Positions 54,684 through 63,040 of a stretch of DNA of 64,000 nt are shown piece after piece. The DNA is taken from the NCBI GenBank assembly GCA_016875225.1, contig VGRW01000009.1, positions 1 through 64,000 of the forward strand, written 5' to 3'. Within the stretch, counting starts at the first letter, position 1; each line of letters opens with the position of its first letter. A program made the position numbers and the translations under genes. This DNA is from Deltaproteobacteria bacterium (GTDB lineage: Bacteria; Myxococcota_A; UBA9160; SZUA-336). Under the pieces are notes generated by a model. The model was not told the origin of the DNA, searched no databases, and was given only the letters and a program-made list of their open reading frames with translations.

Positions 54684-55464
54684 CCCGCCGCTCGCCGGGG
54701 CGCCGGAACTGCGCGAACCCGGCCGGCTGGTAGGTGAGCACGAACGCGCGCCGACTCGAACGCGTGCGGTTTCCGAGCGAGCCGTGCACGACGTCGCCGT
54801 CGAAGAAGATCACCGAGCCGGCGGGCGCCTCGATCGGCACTCGCTCGGCGCCCGGCAGCGCGCGATCCACGTCGGTGTAGAGCCGGTCGAGCCGGCCCCG
54901 GTCCTCGAAGCACGGCAGGCGACCGTGCAGATGCGAGCCGGGAATCATCCCGAGGCAGCCGTTCTCGACGGTCGCGTCGTCCAGGTAGACCTGCAGCGAG
55001 ACGAGCCGATCGACGTGAGGGCAGTCGAAGGCGAAGTACGGGCTGTCCTGGTGCCAGGGGAAGACCGCCCCGCCCGGGCGCTTGAAGTTCAGCTTGTCGG
55101 TGAAGAGCGCGAGGAAAGGCGCGTCGCAGAGCGCGGTCGCGGGCTGCCATAGCCGCGGATCGTCGACGAGCGCGTCGAGCTCGGGGTCGAGGTGCAGGAA
55201 CGGCTCCATCGAGCGGACGTCGGCGCGCGCCTCCTGCCACTCCCATTTCACGAGCGAGCCGAGCAGGTCCTGGTAGCGTTTTCCGTCGATGCGCTCGACC
55301 GGGGCCGCGCCGGCCGCGCCGGCCGCGGCCTCGACGCGCAGATGGACCCGCTCGACCGATGCCCGCATTCGCTCGAGCTCCGCGATCGCAAATACGCTCT
55401 CGCGCACGAAATAGCCGTCGCGCCGGTAGCGCGCGAGCTCCGATTCGCTGGCGGCGTGCCTCAC
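54619..55464 (-). CDS. Phytanoyl-CoA dioxygenase-family (PhyH) oxygenase
   Basis: A 281-residue Fe(II)/2-oxoglutarate oxygenase. Iron ligands: His and Asp in FPWHQDSPYF and the distal His in DVVHGS; the 2-oxoglutarate Arg is probably in [14 protein letters not shown]. PhyH enzymes hydroxylate branched acyl-CoA or small metabolites. GTG 55464 leaves only 40 bases to the divergent hldD start. The C-terminal 28 residues are coded by DNA that overlaps tesB antisense. Confidence 0.82.
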   Translation of the reverse strand: MRHAASESELARYRRDGYFVRESVFAIAELERMRASVERVHLRVEAAAGAAGAAPVERIDGKRYQDLLGSLVKWEWQEARADVRSMEPFLHLDPELDALVDDPRLWQPATALCDAPFLALFTDKLNFKRPGGAVFPWHQDSPYFAFDCPHVDRLVSLQVYLDDATVENGCLGMIPGSHLHGRLPCFEDRGRLDRLYTDVDRALPGAERVPIEAPAGSVIFFDGDVVHGSLGNRTRSSRRAFVLTYQPAGFAQFRRPGERRVSCAAGSAPPAPPTRPAPPNA

Positions 55465-55504
55465 GGCGGGGCAGGATACCGGCAGACCTTCGCGGGAGTC
55501 GAGC

Positions 55505-56446
55505 TTGATCGTCGTCACGGGCGCGGCCGGATTCGTCGGCAGCAATCTGGCGCGGGCGCTGAATCAGCGCGGCCGCTCCGATCTGCTTCTGGTCGACGAC
55601 CTCACGGACGGGCAGAAGTTCCGAAATCTCGCGGACTGCGACTTCCTGGACTTCGCCGACAAGGGCGACTTCCTGGCGCGCATCGCGGCGCGCGAGCTAG
55701 CGGACGTCGAGGCGATCTTCCATCAGGGCGCCTGCTCCAACACCATGGAGTGGAACGGCCGGACCATGCTGGCCGACAACTACGAGTACTCGAAGGCCCT
55801 CTACGCCTTCGCCACGGCGCGCGCGATCCCGCTGATCTACGCCTCGTCGGCCGCGGTCTACGGGATGGGCCCGGTCTTCCGCGAGGACCCGGCGCTCGAG
55901 AAGCCGCTGAATCTCTATGCCTGGTCGAAGGTGCTGTTCGACCGATGGGTGCGCAGGCACGCCGCGAGCGCGCGCAGCCAGGTCGTGGGCTTGCGCTACT
56001 TCAACGTGTACGGCCCGGGCGAGGCTCACAAGGGCGAGATGGCCAGCGTCGCCTGGAAGCACCACCTGCAGCTGCGCGACGGCGACGTGGTGCGGCTCTT
56101 CGAGAGCTCCGACGGCTACGGCCCCGGCGAGCAGCGACGCGATTTCGTGTACGTCGGCGACGTGGCCGCGGTGAACCTGTGGTTCCTGGATCACCCGCGG
56201 GTCTCGGGGATCTTCAACGTCGGCACGGGGCGCGCGCAGACCTTCAACGACGTGGCGCGCGCCGTGATCTCGAATCACGGCCGCGGCCGGATCGAGTACG
56301 TCCCGTTCCCACCCGCGCTTCGCGGCAGCTACCAGAGCTTCACGCAGGCCGACATCTCGGCGCTGCGCGCGGCCGGCTGCGACCACCCCTTCCTCGGCGT
56401 CGAGGAAGGGGTGTCGCGCTACCTGAAGCAGCTCGGCCCTAGCTGA
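55505..56446 (+). CDS. hldD: ADP-L-glycero-D-manno-heptose 6-epimerase
   Basis: A 313-residue SDR epimerase making ADP-L-heptose for the LPS inner core. Features: VTGAAGFVGSNLARALN, IFHQGACSNTMEWNG, YASSAAVYG, the catalytic NLYAWSKVLFD Tyr/Lys pair, and LRYFNVYGPGEAHKG. TTG start at 55505. Indicates a heptose-containing LPS outer membrane. Confidence 0.93.
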   Translation: MIVVTGAAGFVGSNLARALNQRGRSDLLLVDDLTDGQKFRNLADCDFLDFADKGDFLARIAARELADVEAIFHQGACSNTMEWNGRTMLADNYEYSKALYAFATARAIPLIYASSAAVYGMGPVFREDPALEKPLNLYAWSKVLFDRWVRRHAASARSQVVGLRYFNVYGPGEAHKGEMASVAWKHHLQLRDGDVVRLFESSDGYGPGEQRRDFVYVGDVAAVNLWFLDHPRVSGIFNVGTGRAQTFNDVARAVISNHGRGRIEYVPFPPALRGSYQSFTQADISALRAAGCDHPFLGVEEGVSRYLKQLGPS

Positions 56447-56840
56447 TCTCGATCCGCCGCGGCTTGGCGGCCTGCACCTTCGGAAGCTCCACCTCGAGCA
56501 CGCCGTTGGCGAGCTTCGCCGAGATTCGCGATCCGTCGATCTTGTTCGAGAGCCGGAAGCGCGCCTGGTAGTTGCCGACGTTGTACTCGGTGTAGATCGG
56601 AGACAGATTCTCGTACTCGGCCGTCGAGACGCGGCCGCTGATCGTGATCACGTCGTCGACGAGCTCCACGTCGATCGAGCCCTGATCCACGCCGGGCATG
56701 TCGGCCCAGAGCCGCAATCCCTGCTCCGTCTCCAGGATGTCGACGCTGGGCTGGTAGGTCCGACCCGGTCGCGTGTACTGGTCTTCCGTCCGCTGCTTCG
56801 CGGAGTCGCGAGCGATTTCTCCGTTGGCCATCTGCTTCAT
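56439..56840 (-). CDS. Hsp20 small heat-shock protein (second of pair)
   Basis: A 133-residue alpha-crystallin-domain chaperone. The core runs from YQPSVDILETEQGLRLWADM to the ARFRLSNKID strand; GVLEVELPK is the conserved end of the domain. The terminal tail is short and lacks a clear I-x-I. ATG 56840 overlaps the first hsp20 stop; ATG 56831 is an alternative. Overlaps the hldD end by eight bases. Confidence 0.88.
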   Translation of the reverse strand: MKQMANGEIARDSAKQRTEDQYTRPGRTYQPSVDILETEQGLRLWADMPGVDQGSIDVELVDDVITISGRVSTAEYENLSPIYTEYNVGNYQARFRLSNKIDGSRISAKLANGVLEVELPKVQAAKPRRIEIS

Positions 56841-57283
56841 CCTCCCGTGATGCTGATCTGCCGGGGCTTGACCTCTTCGCGCGCTGGCACGCGGATGGTC
56901 AGCACGCCGTGTTTGCACTCCGCCGTCGCGCGCGCCGGGTCGACCTCGCGCGGCAGCTGGATCGAGCGCGAGAAGTCGCCGCGCCGTCGCTCGCGCCGGT
57001 GGTAGCTCCCGGAAGCCTCGGGCTGCGCGGGCGCTTTCCCGGCGACCGAGAGCGTCTGCCCCTGGCTCGTGATCGCGAGGTTCTCCGGGGCGAAGCCGGG
57101 AACCTCGATGCGCAGCACCACGTCCTCGCCGCTCCGGAACATGTTGCACGCGGGATGCACGCCGCGGCCGAGCAGGCCGAGGTCGTGGCCGGCGCGGCTG
57201 TCGAACGCGCGCTCGAGCTCGCTTTGCAGCCGGAACAGCGCGTTCGCGGGGTCCAGATCGGCTCCGTATCGGAACAACGCCAT
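56837..57283 (-). CDS. Hsp20 small heat-shock protein (first of pair)
   Basis: A 148-residue alpha-crystallin protein: LFRLQSELERAFDS, then RIEVPGFAPENLAITSQGQT and GVLTIRVP, ending with a PRQISITGG tail that contains an I-x-I element. ATG 57283 with AAGGAGG upstream. The two paralogues have diverged, as in hsp20 pairs that form mixed oligomers. Upstream palindrome suggests heat-regulated control. Confidence 0.9.
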   Translation of the reverse strand: MALFRYGADLDPANALFRLQSELERAFDSRAGHDLGLLGRGVHPACNMFRSGEDVVLRIEVPGFAPENLAITSQGQTLSVAGKAPAQPEASGSYHRRERRRGDFSRSIQLPREVDPARATAECKHGVLTIRVPAREEVKPRQISITGG

Positions 57284-57312
57284 GAACGAGTCCTCCTTTC
57301 GGGTCCGCGCGA

Positions 57313-57338
57313 ACCGCTAGAAACCGGATTCGAGCGGT
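57313..57338. promoter_or_regulatory. 26-bp inverted repeat upstream of the hsp20 operon
   Basis: ACCGCTAGAA (57313-57322) and TTCGAGCGGT (57329-57338) form 10-base arms with one mismatch around six bases, 30 bases from the hsp20 start. On the minus strand TTGACC overlaps its upstream edge, so a bound protein could block a promoter. It is not the CIRCE sequence. Confidence 0.5.
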
Positions 57339-57393
57339 CAAGCGGGCGGCCGCACCGGTCCGGGCCGACCCATCGCTGCGCTAGACTCGGGCC

Positions 57394-58542
57394 GTGCGAG
57401 AGAGCGCGTGCATCCGGCATCTCCGCGAGTACATCGCGATCCCGTCGGTGAATCCGATGCGGCGCGACGATCTCGATCCCGCGATCACCGGAGAGCGCCG
57501 CTATGCCGAGCATCTGCGCGAGCAGCTCCGGCGCCTGGGGCTCGATGCGGAGCTGATCGGCGATCCCGAGCGACCGTCGGTCGTGGCGCACGCCCGCGTC
57601 GCCGACGCGGGCGACACGCTTCTGGTCGCCTCCCACCTCGACACCGTGCCGATCGACGGGATGGAAATCGCGCCCTTCGACCCGCGCATCGCCGACGGCC
57701 GGGTCTACGGCCGCGGCTCGTGCGACACCAAGAGCGGTATGGCGGCGCTGGTCGCCGCGCTCGAGCGCGTGCTCGCGCAGGGGACGCTGCGGCGCAATCT
57801 GATCCTGGTCGGCGAAGCCGACGAGGAGCTGGGCAGCCGCGGCGTGAACGACGTGATCGCGCACCTGGGCTCCGACCCGCCGGAATGGGTGATCGCGACC
57901 GAGCCGACGGAGCTTCGCGTCGCGACGCGCCACAAGGGCATCGTGCACGCGCGGCTTCGCGCGAGCGGAGTCGCGTGTCACAGCTCGGATCCGAGCAAAG
58001 GACGGAGCGCGGTGCTCGCGCTCTGCCGCAGCGTGCTGGCGCTGGAAGAGCTCGCCGCCGAGCTCGCCGGTCGGCCCGATCCGCGCTTCGGCCCGGCGAC
58101 GCTCTCGGTGGGCCGGATCGGCGGCGGAACCGCGACCAACATCGTGCCCGACGACGCCTGGCTGCTGCTGGACCGGCGCTGCCTGCCCGGCGAGAACGAG
58201 ACGACCGTTCGCGCCGAGCTCGAGGGCCTGCTCGCGAAGCAGGCGCTCGACGGCGTGCGCGTGGAGTGGTGCTCGCTCGAGAAGGCTGCGCTGGCCACGC
58301 CCGACGAGGACCCGTCGGTGCGATCCGTGCAGTCCGCGCTGCGCCTCGCCGCGCTCGACGCTACGCCGGGAAGTGTCGCCTTCGGGACCGACGCCGGCGT
58401 GTTCGGCGCGCACGGAATCCCGGGAGTGGTCTTCGGTCCCGGGTCGGTCGAGCAGGCGCACACCTCGGCCGAGTGGGTCGCGATCGACCAGGTCGAGGCC
58501 GCGAGCGCCGTCTTCGAGCGCATCCTGGCCTCGCGCGACTGA
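57394..58542 (+). CDS. M20-family metallopeptidase (ArgE/DapE-like)
   Basis: A 382-residue zinc amidohydrolase. Metal and catalytic residues: LVASHLDTVP, GRGSCDTKSGMAALV, GEADEELGSRG, and the dimerisation-domain His in ATRHKG; the C-terminal VVFGPGSVEQAHTSAEW carries the last metal His. It deacylates amino acids or peptides; DapE, ArgE or acetyl-lysine roles cannot be told apart. GTG 57394. Confidence 0.88.
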   Translation: MRESACIRHLREYIAIPSVNPMRRDDLDPAITGERRYAEHLREQLRRLGLDAELIGDPERPSVVAHARVADAGDTLLVASHLDTVPIDGMEIAPFDPRIADGRVYGRGSCDTKSGMAALVAALERVLAQGTLRRNLILVGEADEELGSRGVNDVIAHLGSDPPEWVIATEPTELRVATRHKGIVHARLRASGVACHSSDPSKGRSAVLALCRSVLALEELAAELAGRPDPRFGPATLSVGRIGGGTATNIVPDDAWLLLDRRCLPGENETTVRAELEGLLAKQALDGVRVEWCSLEKAALATPDEDPSVRSVQSALRLAALDATPGSVAFGTDAGVFGAHGIPGVVFGPGSVEQAHTSAEWVAIDQVEAASAVFERILASRD

Positions 58543-58543
58543 C

Positions 58544-59155
58544 TTACGGCGCGCGCGGCGCGACGGTGTCGATGTCGGCGATCACGAGCCGCGGATCGAG
58601 AAGCCCGGCGGAGTACACGTTCCGGATCCGCAGCCGGTCGTCGACCAGGAAGATCTTCAGCACGTGGCGAAGCGCCCCGTTCTCGAGCGGGCTCACGTCC
58701 TGGCCCAAGTCGGCCAGGAGCCGAGCGAGCGCGTCTGCGCTCGCGGGCGCGAGGAAGCTCCAGTCCGTCTTCGGGGCCATCTGCTCGCGCAGCTCTCGCA
58801 TGCGCTCGGGCGTGTCGTTCTCGGGATCGAAGCTCACGGTTGCCAGGCGGACCCGCGCGGCGCGCTCCGGCGTCGACTCGAGCTCGCGGTCGAGCTCGCG
58901 CAGCAGCGCGAGCGAAGCCGGGCAGCCCTGCGCTTCGTGACAGCCGCGGTAGATGAACGCCACCAGTGCCACCTGCCCCTTCGCGAGCTGCGGAAAGCCG
59001 ACGCTCGCGCCGTCCGCGTCGACCAGCGGGTGCTGCGATACGCTCGCGATCGGCGGAAGCTCGTAGCTTCCCGGCGCGGGGGCTTCGTAGAGCGCTCCCG
59101 CCCCGGCGCGAGCCGCGAGGCTCGCCGCGAGCAGCCACATCGACGCGAGCTTCAT
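58544..59155 (-). CDS. SCO1/SenC-like thioredoxin-fold protein, exported
   Basis: A 203-residue protein with a signal peptide. The thioredoxin fold starts at GQVALVAFIYRGC; the Cys pair CHEAQGC is separated by five residues, where classical Sco has three. RHVLKIFLVDD contains the likely metal-binding His. Sco proteins place copper in cytochrome oxidase or act as thiol reductases. ATG 59155 with GGAAG upstream; ATG 59170 is an alternative. Convergent with the M20 gene, one base apart. Confidence 0.75.
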   Translation of the reverse strand: MKLASMWLLAASLAARAGAGALYEAPAPGSYELPPIASVSQHPLVDADGASVGFPQLAKGQVALVAFIYRGCHEAQGCPASLALLRELDRELESTPERAARVRLATVSFDPENDTPERMRELREQMAPKTDWSFLAPASADALARLLADLGQDVSPLENGALRHVLKIFLVDDRLRIRNVYSAGLLDPRLVIADIDTVAPRAP

Positions 59156-59250
59156 CGGCGGCTTCCGCATCGGGGTCGATCGGACAAGCGCTTCTCCTCC
59201 CCGGTCGAAAGGAATGCTAACCCGTAGCTCGCGCACGAGGGGGGTGGAAG

Positions 59251-61134
59251 ATGGCGGATCGGCTCGAGCTCCTGCCACGGCCGCGCGAGCTGCGGCTCGA
59301 GGCGGGCGCGCTCCGCTTCTACGCTATGCCGGCGATCCGCGTGCGCGCGGAGCGGCCGGACCAGGCCGAGCGCGCGCGCGAGCGCGTGCGCACCTGCCTG
59401 GGCCGCGACGCCGGACTGCGCGCCCTCGAGCCCGGCGCGGACGCGCCGACCATCGAGCTCCAGATCGACCCTGCGCTCAGAACCCCCGCGGAGGGCTTCG
59501 AGCTATCGATCGGCTCTCTCGGAGTCCTGATTCGCGCGCGGGATCCGCGCGGGCTCAACTGGGGCGCGGGCCTGCTGGCGCAGATCGTGCGGCAGTCGGA
59601 CCGGCAGCTGCCGTGCCTGCGCGCGCGCGATTGGCCCGACTTCGCCTCGCGCGGCTACATGCTCGACGTGAGCCGCGACCGCGTGCCCACCATGGCCACG
59701 CTCTTCGACGTCATCGACCTGCTCGAGGAGCTGCGGCTGAACGAGCTTCAGCTCTACACCGAGCACACCTTCGCCTACTCCGCGCACGAGCGCGTCTGGC
59801 GCGACGCGTCGCCGCTCACGGCGCTCGAGATCCGCGCGCTCGACGCGGCCTGCGCCGAGCGCGGCATCGAGCTCGTGCCCAACCAGAACAGCTTCGGGCA
59901 CATGGAGCGCTGGCTGCGCCACCCCGAGTACCGCGCGCTCGCCGAGCTCGAGAGCGGCGCGCAAGGAGCGTCCTGCCTGGCGCCCGGCGCGCAGAGCGTC
60001 GCGTTCATGCGCTCGCTCTACGCGGAGCTGCTGCCGAACTTCGGCAGCCGCAGCATCAACATCGGCTGTGACGAGACGCTCGAGCTCGGCAAGGGCCGCA
60101 GCCGCGACGCGTGCGCTTCGCGCGGCCAGGGGCGCGTCTACCTCGACTTCCTGCTCGAGCTCATGCGCGGCCTGCACGACGACGGGCGCACCGTGCAGTT
60201 CTGGGGCGACATCGTCGTGCAGCACCCGGAGCTGATCGGCGAGCTGCCGCGCGAGCGAACCGTCGCGCTGGCCTGGGGCTACGAGGCGCCGCGAGATCCC
60301 GCCGCGGTCGGCGCGCAGGTGCGCGAGCTGTTCACGCGCGTCGGCATCGATCTCGAGGGCGTGCGCGGCTTCGACACGCTGGCGGGGCCGTACGCGACCG
60401 CGGGCGTGCCGTACCGCGTCTGCCCGGGAACCTCGAGCTGGCTCTCGCTGATCGGAAGGCTTCCGAATGCGCTTTCGAACCTGCGCGACGCGGTGCAGAT
60501 GGGCCGCGCGAACGGCGCGGAGGGCGTGCTGATCACCGACTGGGGCGACCGCGGCCATCTGCAGCCGCCAGTCGTGAGCCTGCCGGCGCTCGCGTGGGGC
60601 GCGGCCGCGAGCTGGTGCCTCGCGAGCCAGAGCGATCTCGACCTCGCGCGCGCGCTCGACCTGCTCCTGCTTCGCGATCGCGAGCGCGCGATCGGAGCGG
60701 CGCTGGTCCGACTGGGCGAGCTCGGCTCCGAGACGGGGCTCGACACGCTGAACACGAGCCCGCTCGCGACGGCGCTCGCCACGCCGCTAGGCCGTGCGCC
60801 CGCGCTGGCCTGGGGCGAGACCAGCCGCGCGCGGCTCGACGCGATCGCCGACGAGCTGCGCGCGCACGTCGAGCGGCTCTCGCGCGCGCGGCCGGCCGGC
60901 TTCGGCGGCGAGATATGCGCCCGCGAGCTGCGCCAGGCGGCGGCGCTGGCCCGTCACGGCGCGCACCGCCTGATGCACGCGACGCCCGAGGGCGGCCCCG
61001 CGAAGTCCGAGCTTCGCGCCGAGCTCGAGCCGCTGATCGAGGAGCAGGCCGCCTGCTGGCGCGAGCGAAGCCGCGAGGGCGGTCTGTGCGACAGCCTCGC
61101 GCGACTGCGCTCGACGCTGGCCGACTACGTGTAG
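59251..61134 (+). CDS. Glycoside hydrolase family 20 beta-N-acetylhexosaminidase-like protein
   Basis: A 627-residue enzyme. An N-terminal GH20b-like domain (LPRPRELRLEAGAL) precedes the barrel: RGYMLDVSRDRVPTM, ELQLYTEHTFAY, and the catalytic Asp-Glu in INIGCDETLELG; the C-terminal third is helical. It releases N-acetylhexosamine from glycans or glycopeptides. No signal peptide is seen, so it may act inside the cell on imported fragments. Confidence 0.85.
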   Translation: MADRLELLPRPRELRLEAGALRFYAMPAIRVRAERPDQAERARERVRTCLGRDAGLRALEPGADAPTIELQIDPALRTPAEGFELSIGSLGVLIRARDPRGLNWGAGLLAQIVRQSDRQLPCLRARDWPDFASRGYMLDVSRDRVPTMATLFDVIDLLEELRLNELQLYTEHTFAYSAHERVWRDASPLTALEIRALDAACAERGIELVPNQNSFGHMERWLRHPEYRALAELESGAQGASCLAPGAQSVAFMRSLYAELLPNFGSRSINIGCDETLELGKGRSRDACASRGQGRVYLDFLLELMRGLHDDGRTVQFWGDIVVQHPELIGELPRERTVALAWGYEAPRDPAAVGAQVRELFTRVGIDLEGVRGFDTLAGPYATAGVPYRVCPGTSSWLSLIGRLPNALSNLRDAVQMGRANGAEGVLITDWGDRGHLQPPVVSLPALAWGAAASWCLASQSDLDLARALDLLLLRDRERAIGAALVRLGELGSETGLDTLNTSPLATALATPLGRAPALAWGETSRARLDAIADELRAHVERLSRARPAGFGGEICARELRQAAALARHGAHRLMHATPEGGPAKSELRAELEPLIEEQAACWRERSREGGLCDSLARLRSTLADYV

Positions 61135-61142
61135 ACGCGCCC

Positions 61143-62027
61143 TCAGTCTCGCGGCTCGAACGGCCGCGCGAGATCCGCGGGCGCGCGCACTCGCCCCGCG
61201 AGCAGCGCCAGCACCAGAAGCGTGAGCAGGTACGGAGTCATCAGCAGCAGGTTGTACGGGATCGCGGAGCTCGCGGCCTGGAGCCGATACTGAAGCGCGC
61301 TCGCGGCTCCGAACAGAAGCGCGCCCGCCACGATCCGCAGCGGTCGATAGCCGCCGAAGAGCACGAGCGAGAGCGCGATGAAGCCGCGGCCGCTGGTCAT
61401 GCCCTCGACGAACGTGTCCGAGATCCAGAGCACCAGCGACGAGCCGGCGAGCCCCGCGCAGGCGCCGCCGAACAGAACCGCGCCCAGGCGAATCCGCAGC
61501 ACGTTCACTCCCTGCACGTGCGCGGCCTCCGCTCGCTCTCCGACCGCGCGAAGCGCAAGCCCCGAGCGCGTGCGACCGAGGTAGAACGCCACGCCCGCGA
61601 CGAGCGCGATCGCGACGAGCAGGTACAGGTTCAGCGCCGGCGCGATCTCGCCCATCTGCGGCGCGCGCGCGAGCGCGCTCCCGGCCGGATTCAAGCTGCG
61701 GAAGACCACTCCGGTGAGCCCGAGCGCGAGCACGTTCAGCGCCGTTCCAGCGACGATCGGATCGGCGCCGCGGCGCAGCACGAAGTACGCGAAGAGCGCG
61801 GCCAGCGCGAGCCCGGCGGCGATTCCCGCGGCGCACCCGGCGAGCAGCGAGCCGGTCGCGGCGCCGACAGAGAACGCGGCGAGCGCGCCGCCGAGCATCA
61901 TCCCCTCGATCCCGACGTTCAGCACTCCGGCGCGCTCCGCCACGAGCTCCCCCATCGCCGCGAGCGCGAGCGGGGTCGCGAGTCGCAGCGTCGAGAGCCC
62001 GAGCAAGAGCGTCGCGGCGTCCATCAC
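61143..62027 (-). CDS. ABC transporter permease (BMP/nucleoside type), second permease
   Basis: A 294-residue permease with eight to nine helices. Conserved: NVGIEGMMLGGALAAFSVG near the start and FVEGMTSGRGFIALSLVLFG. Resembles YufQ/NupC-type subunits of purine nucleoside importers. GTG 62027 overlaps the first permease stop; ATG 62024 is an alternative. Confidence 0.87.
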   Translation of the reverse strand: MMDAATLLLGLSTLRLATPLALAAMGELVAERAGVLNVGIEGMMLGGALAAFSVGAATGSLLAGCAAGIAAGLALAALFAYFVLRRGADPIVAGTALNVLALGLTGVVFRSLNPAGSALARAPQMGEIAPALNLYLLVAIALVAGVAFYLGRTRSGLALRAVGERAEAAHVQGVNVLRIRLGAVLFGGACAGLAGSSLVLWISDTFVEGMTSGRGFIALSLVLFGGYRPLRIVAGALLFGAASALQYRLQAASSAIPYNLLLMTPYLLTLLVLALLAGRVRAPADLARPFEPRD

Positions 62028-63040
62028 GACGTCCTCGACTTCGGCATCGCGAAGCCGACCGAGAACAGGATCACCAGCGCCTCGATCACCTGCACCGCGA
62101 CCGAGGGCACGGCCGCCACGCGCTGCATCGCGCCGCTTCCGGTCGCGAGCGCGGCGAAGAAGAACGCGGCCGGCAGCACGCCGAGCGGGGAAAGCCGCGC
62201 GAGGAGCGCGACCGCGACCGCGGTGAAGCCGTAGCCCGAGGCCAGGTTCTCGAAGAGCCGCCCCGTGACGCCGCAGATCTCGAGCGCGCCCGCGAGCCCG
62301 GCCAGCGCCCCGGAGATCAGGAGCACGCGCGTGGTCTCGCGCTCGGGAGACACCCCGGCGTAGCGAGCCGCGTCGGGCGAGAGCCCGACCGAGCGCAGCC
62401 GCAGTCCGGCCGACGAGCGGAAGATCAGCAGCCAGACGGCGAACGGGAGCACCACCGCGAGCACGAGACCCGCGTGCACGCGGCGCAGGCCGGGAAGGAT
62501 CGCGAGCCTGGCGAGCTCGGGCAGCGCATCGCTCTGCGGGTACGCTCCGCTCGCCTCCTGGAGCGGGCCGTGCACCGCCCAGGCGACGGCGAGAACCGCG
62601 ACGAAGTTCAGCAGGATCGTCGAGAGCACTTCGGAGACGCCGCGCCGAACGCGCAGCGCCGCCGCGATCCCGGCCCAGAGCGCCCCCGCGCCGGCGCCGA
62701 CGAGAAGCACGAGCGGCAGGGCGACGGCGCCGGAGCCGAGCCCGGGTCCGCGCGTCACCAGCGCGGTCGCGGCGAGCGCGCCGACGTAGAGCTGCCCTTC
62801 GCCGCCGATGTTCCAGATCCCGCAGCGGAACGCGATCGCGACGCCGAGCCCGACCAGCAGGAGCGGCCCCATACGCACGATGGTGTTCTCTAGCGCGATC
62901 GCGTCGCCGAGCGCTCCCGACACCAGCGCGCGGAACGCCTCGAGCGGATCGGCGCCGATCAGCGCGAGAAGCGCGGCAGACGCGGCCAGCGCGACCGCCG
63001 CCGCTCCGATCGGCTGCGCGAATGCGCGCAGCCGCGTCAC
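62024..63040 (-). CDS. ABC transporter permease (BMP/nucleoside type), first permease
   Basis: A 338-residue permease. Conserved: NIGGEGQLYVGALAATAL and GVSEVLSTILLNFVAV, typical of the branched-chain/nucleoside permease family. GTG 63040 forms GTGA with the stop of the ATP-binding gene. Confidence 0.87.
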   Translation of the reverse strand: MTRLRAFAQPIGAAAVALAASAALLALIGADPLEAFRALVSGALGDAIALENTIVRMGPLLLVGLGVAIAFRCGIWNIGGEGQLYVGALAATALVTRGPGLGSGAVALPLVLLVGAGAGALWAGIAAALRVRRGVSEVLSTILLNFVAVLAVAWAVHGPLQEASGAYPQSDALPELARLAILPGLRRVHAGLVLAVVLPFAVWLLIFRSSAGLRLRSVGLSPDAARYAGVSPERETTRVLLISGALAGLAGALEICGVTGRLFENLASGYGFTAVAVALLARLSPLGVLPAAFFFAALATGSGAMQRVAAVPSVAVQVIEALVILFSVGFAMPKSRTS

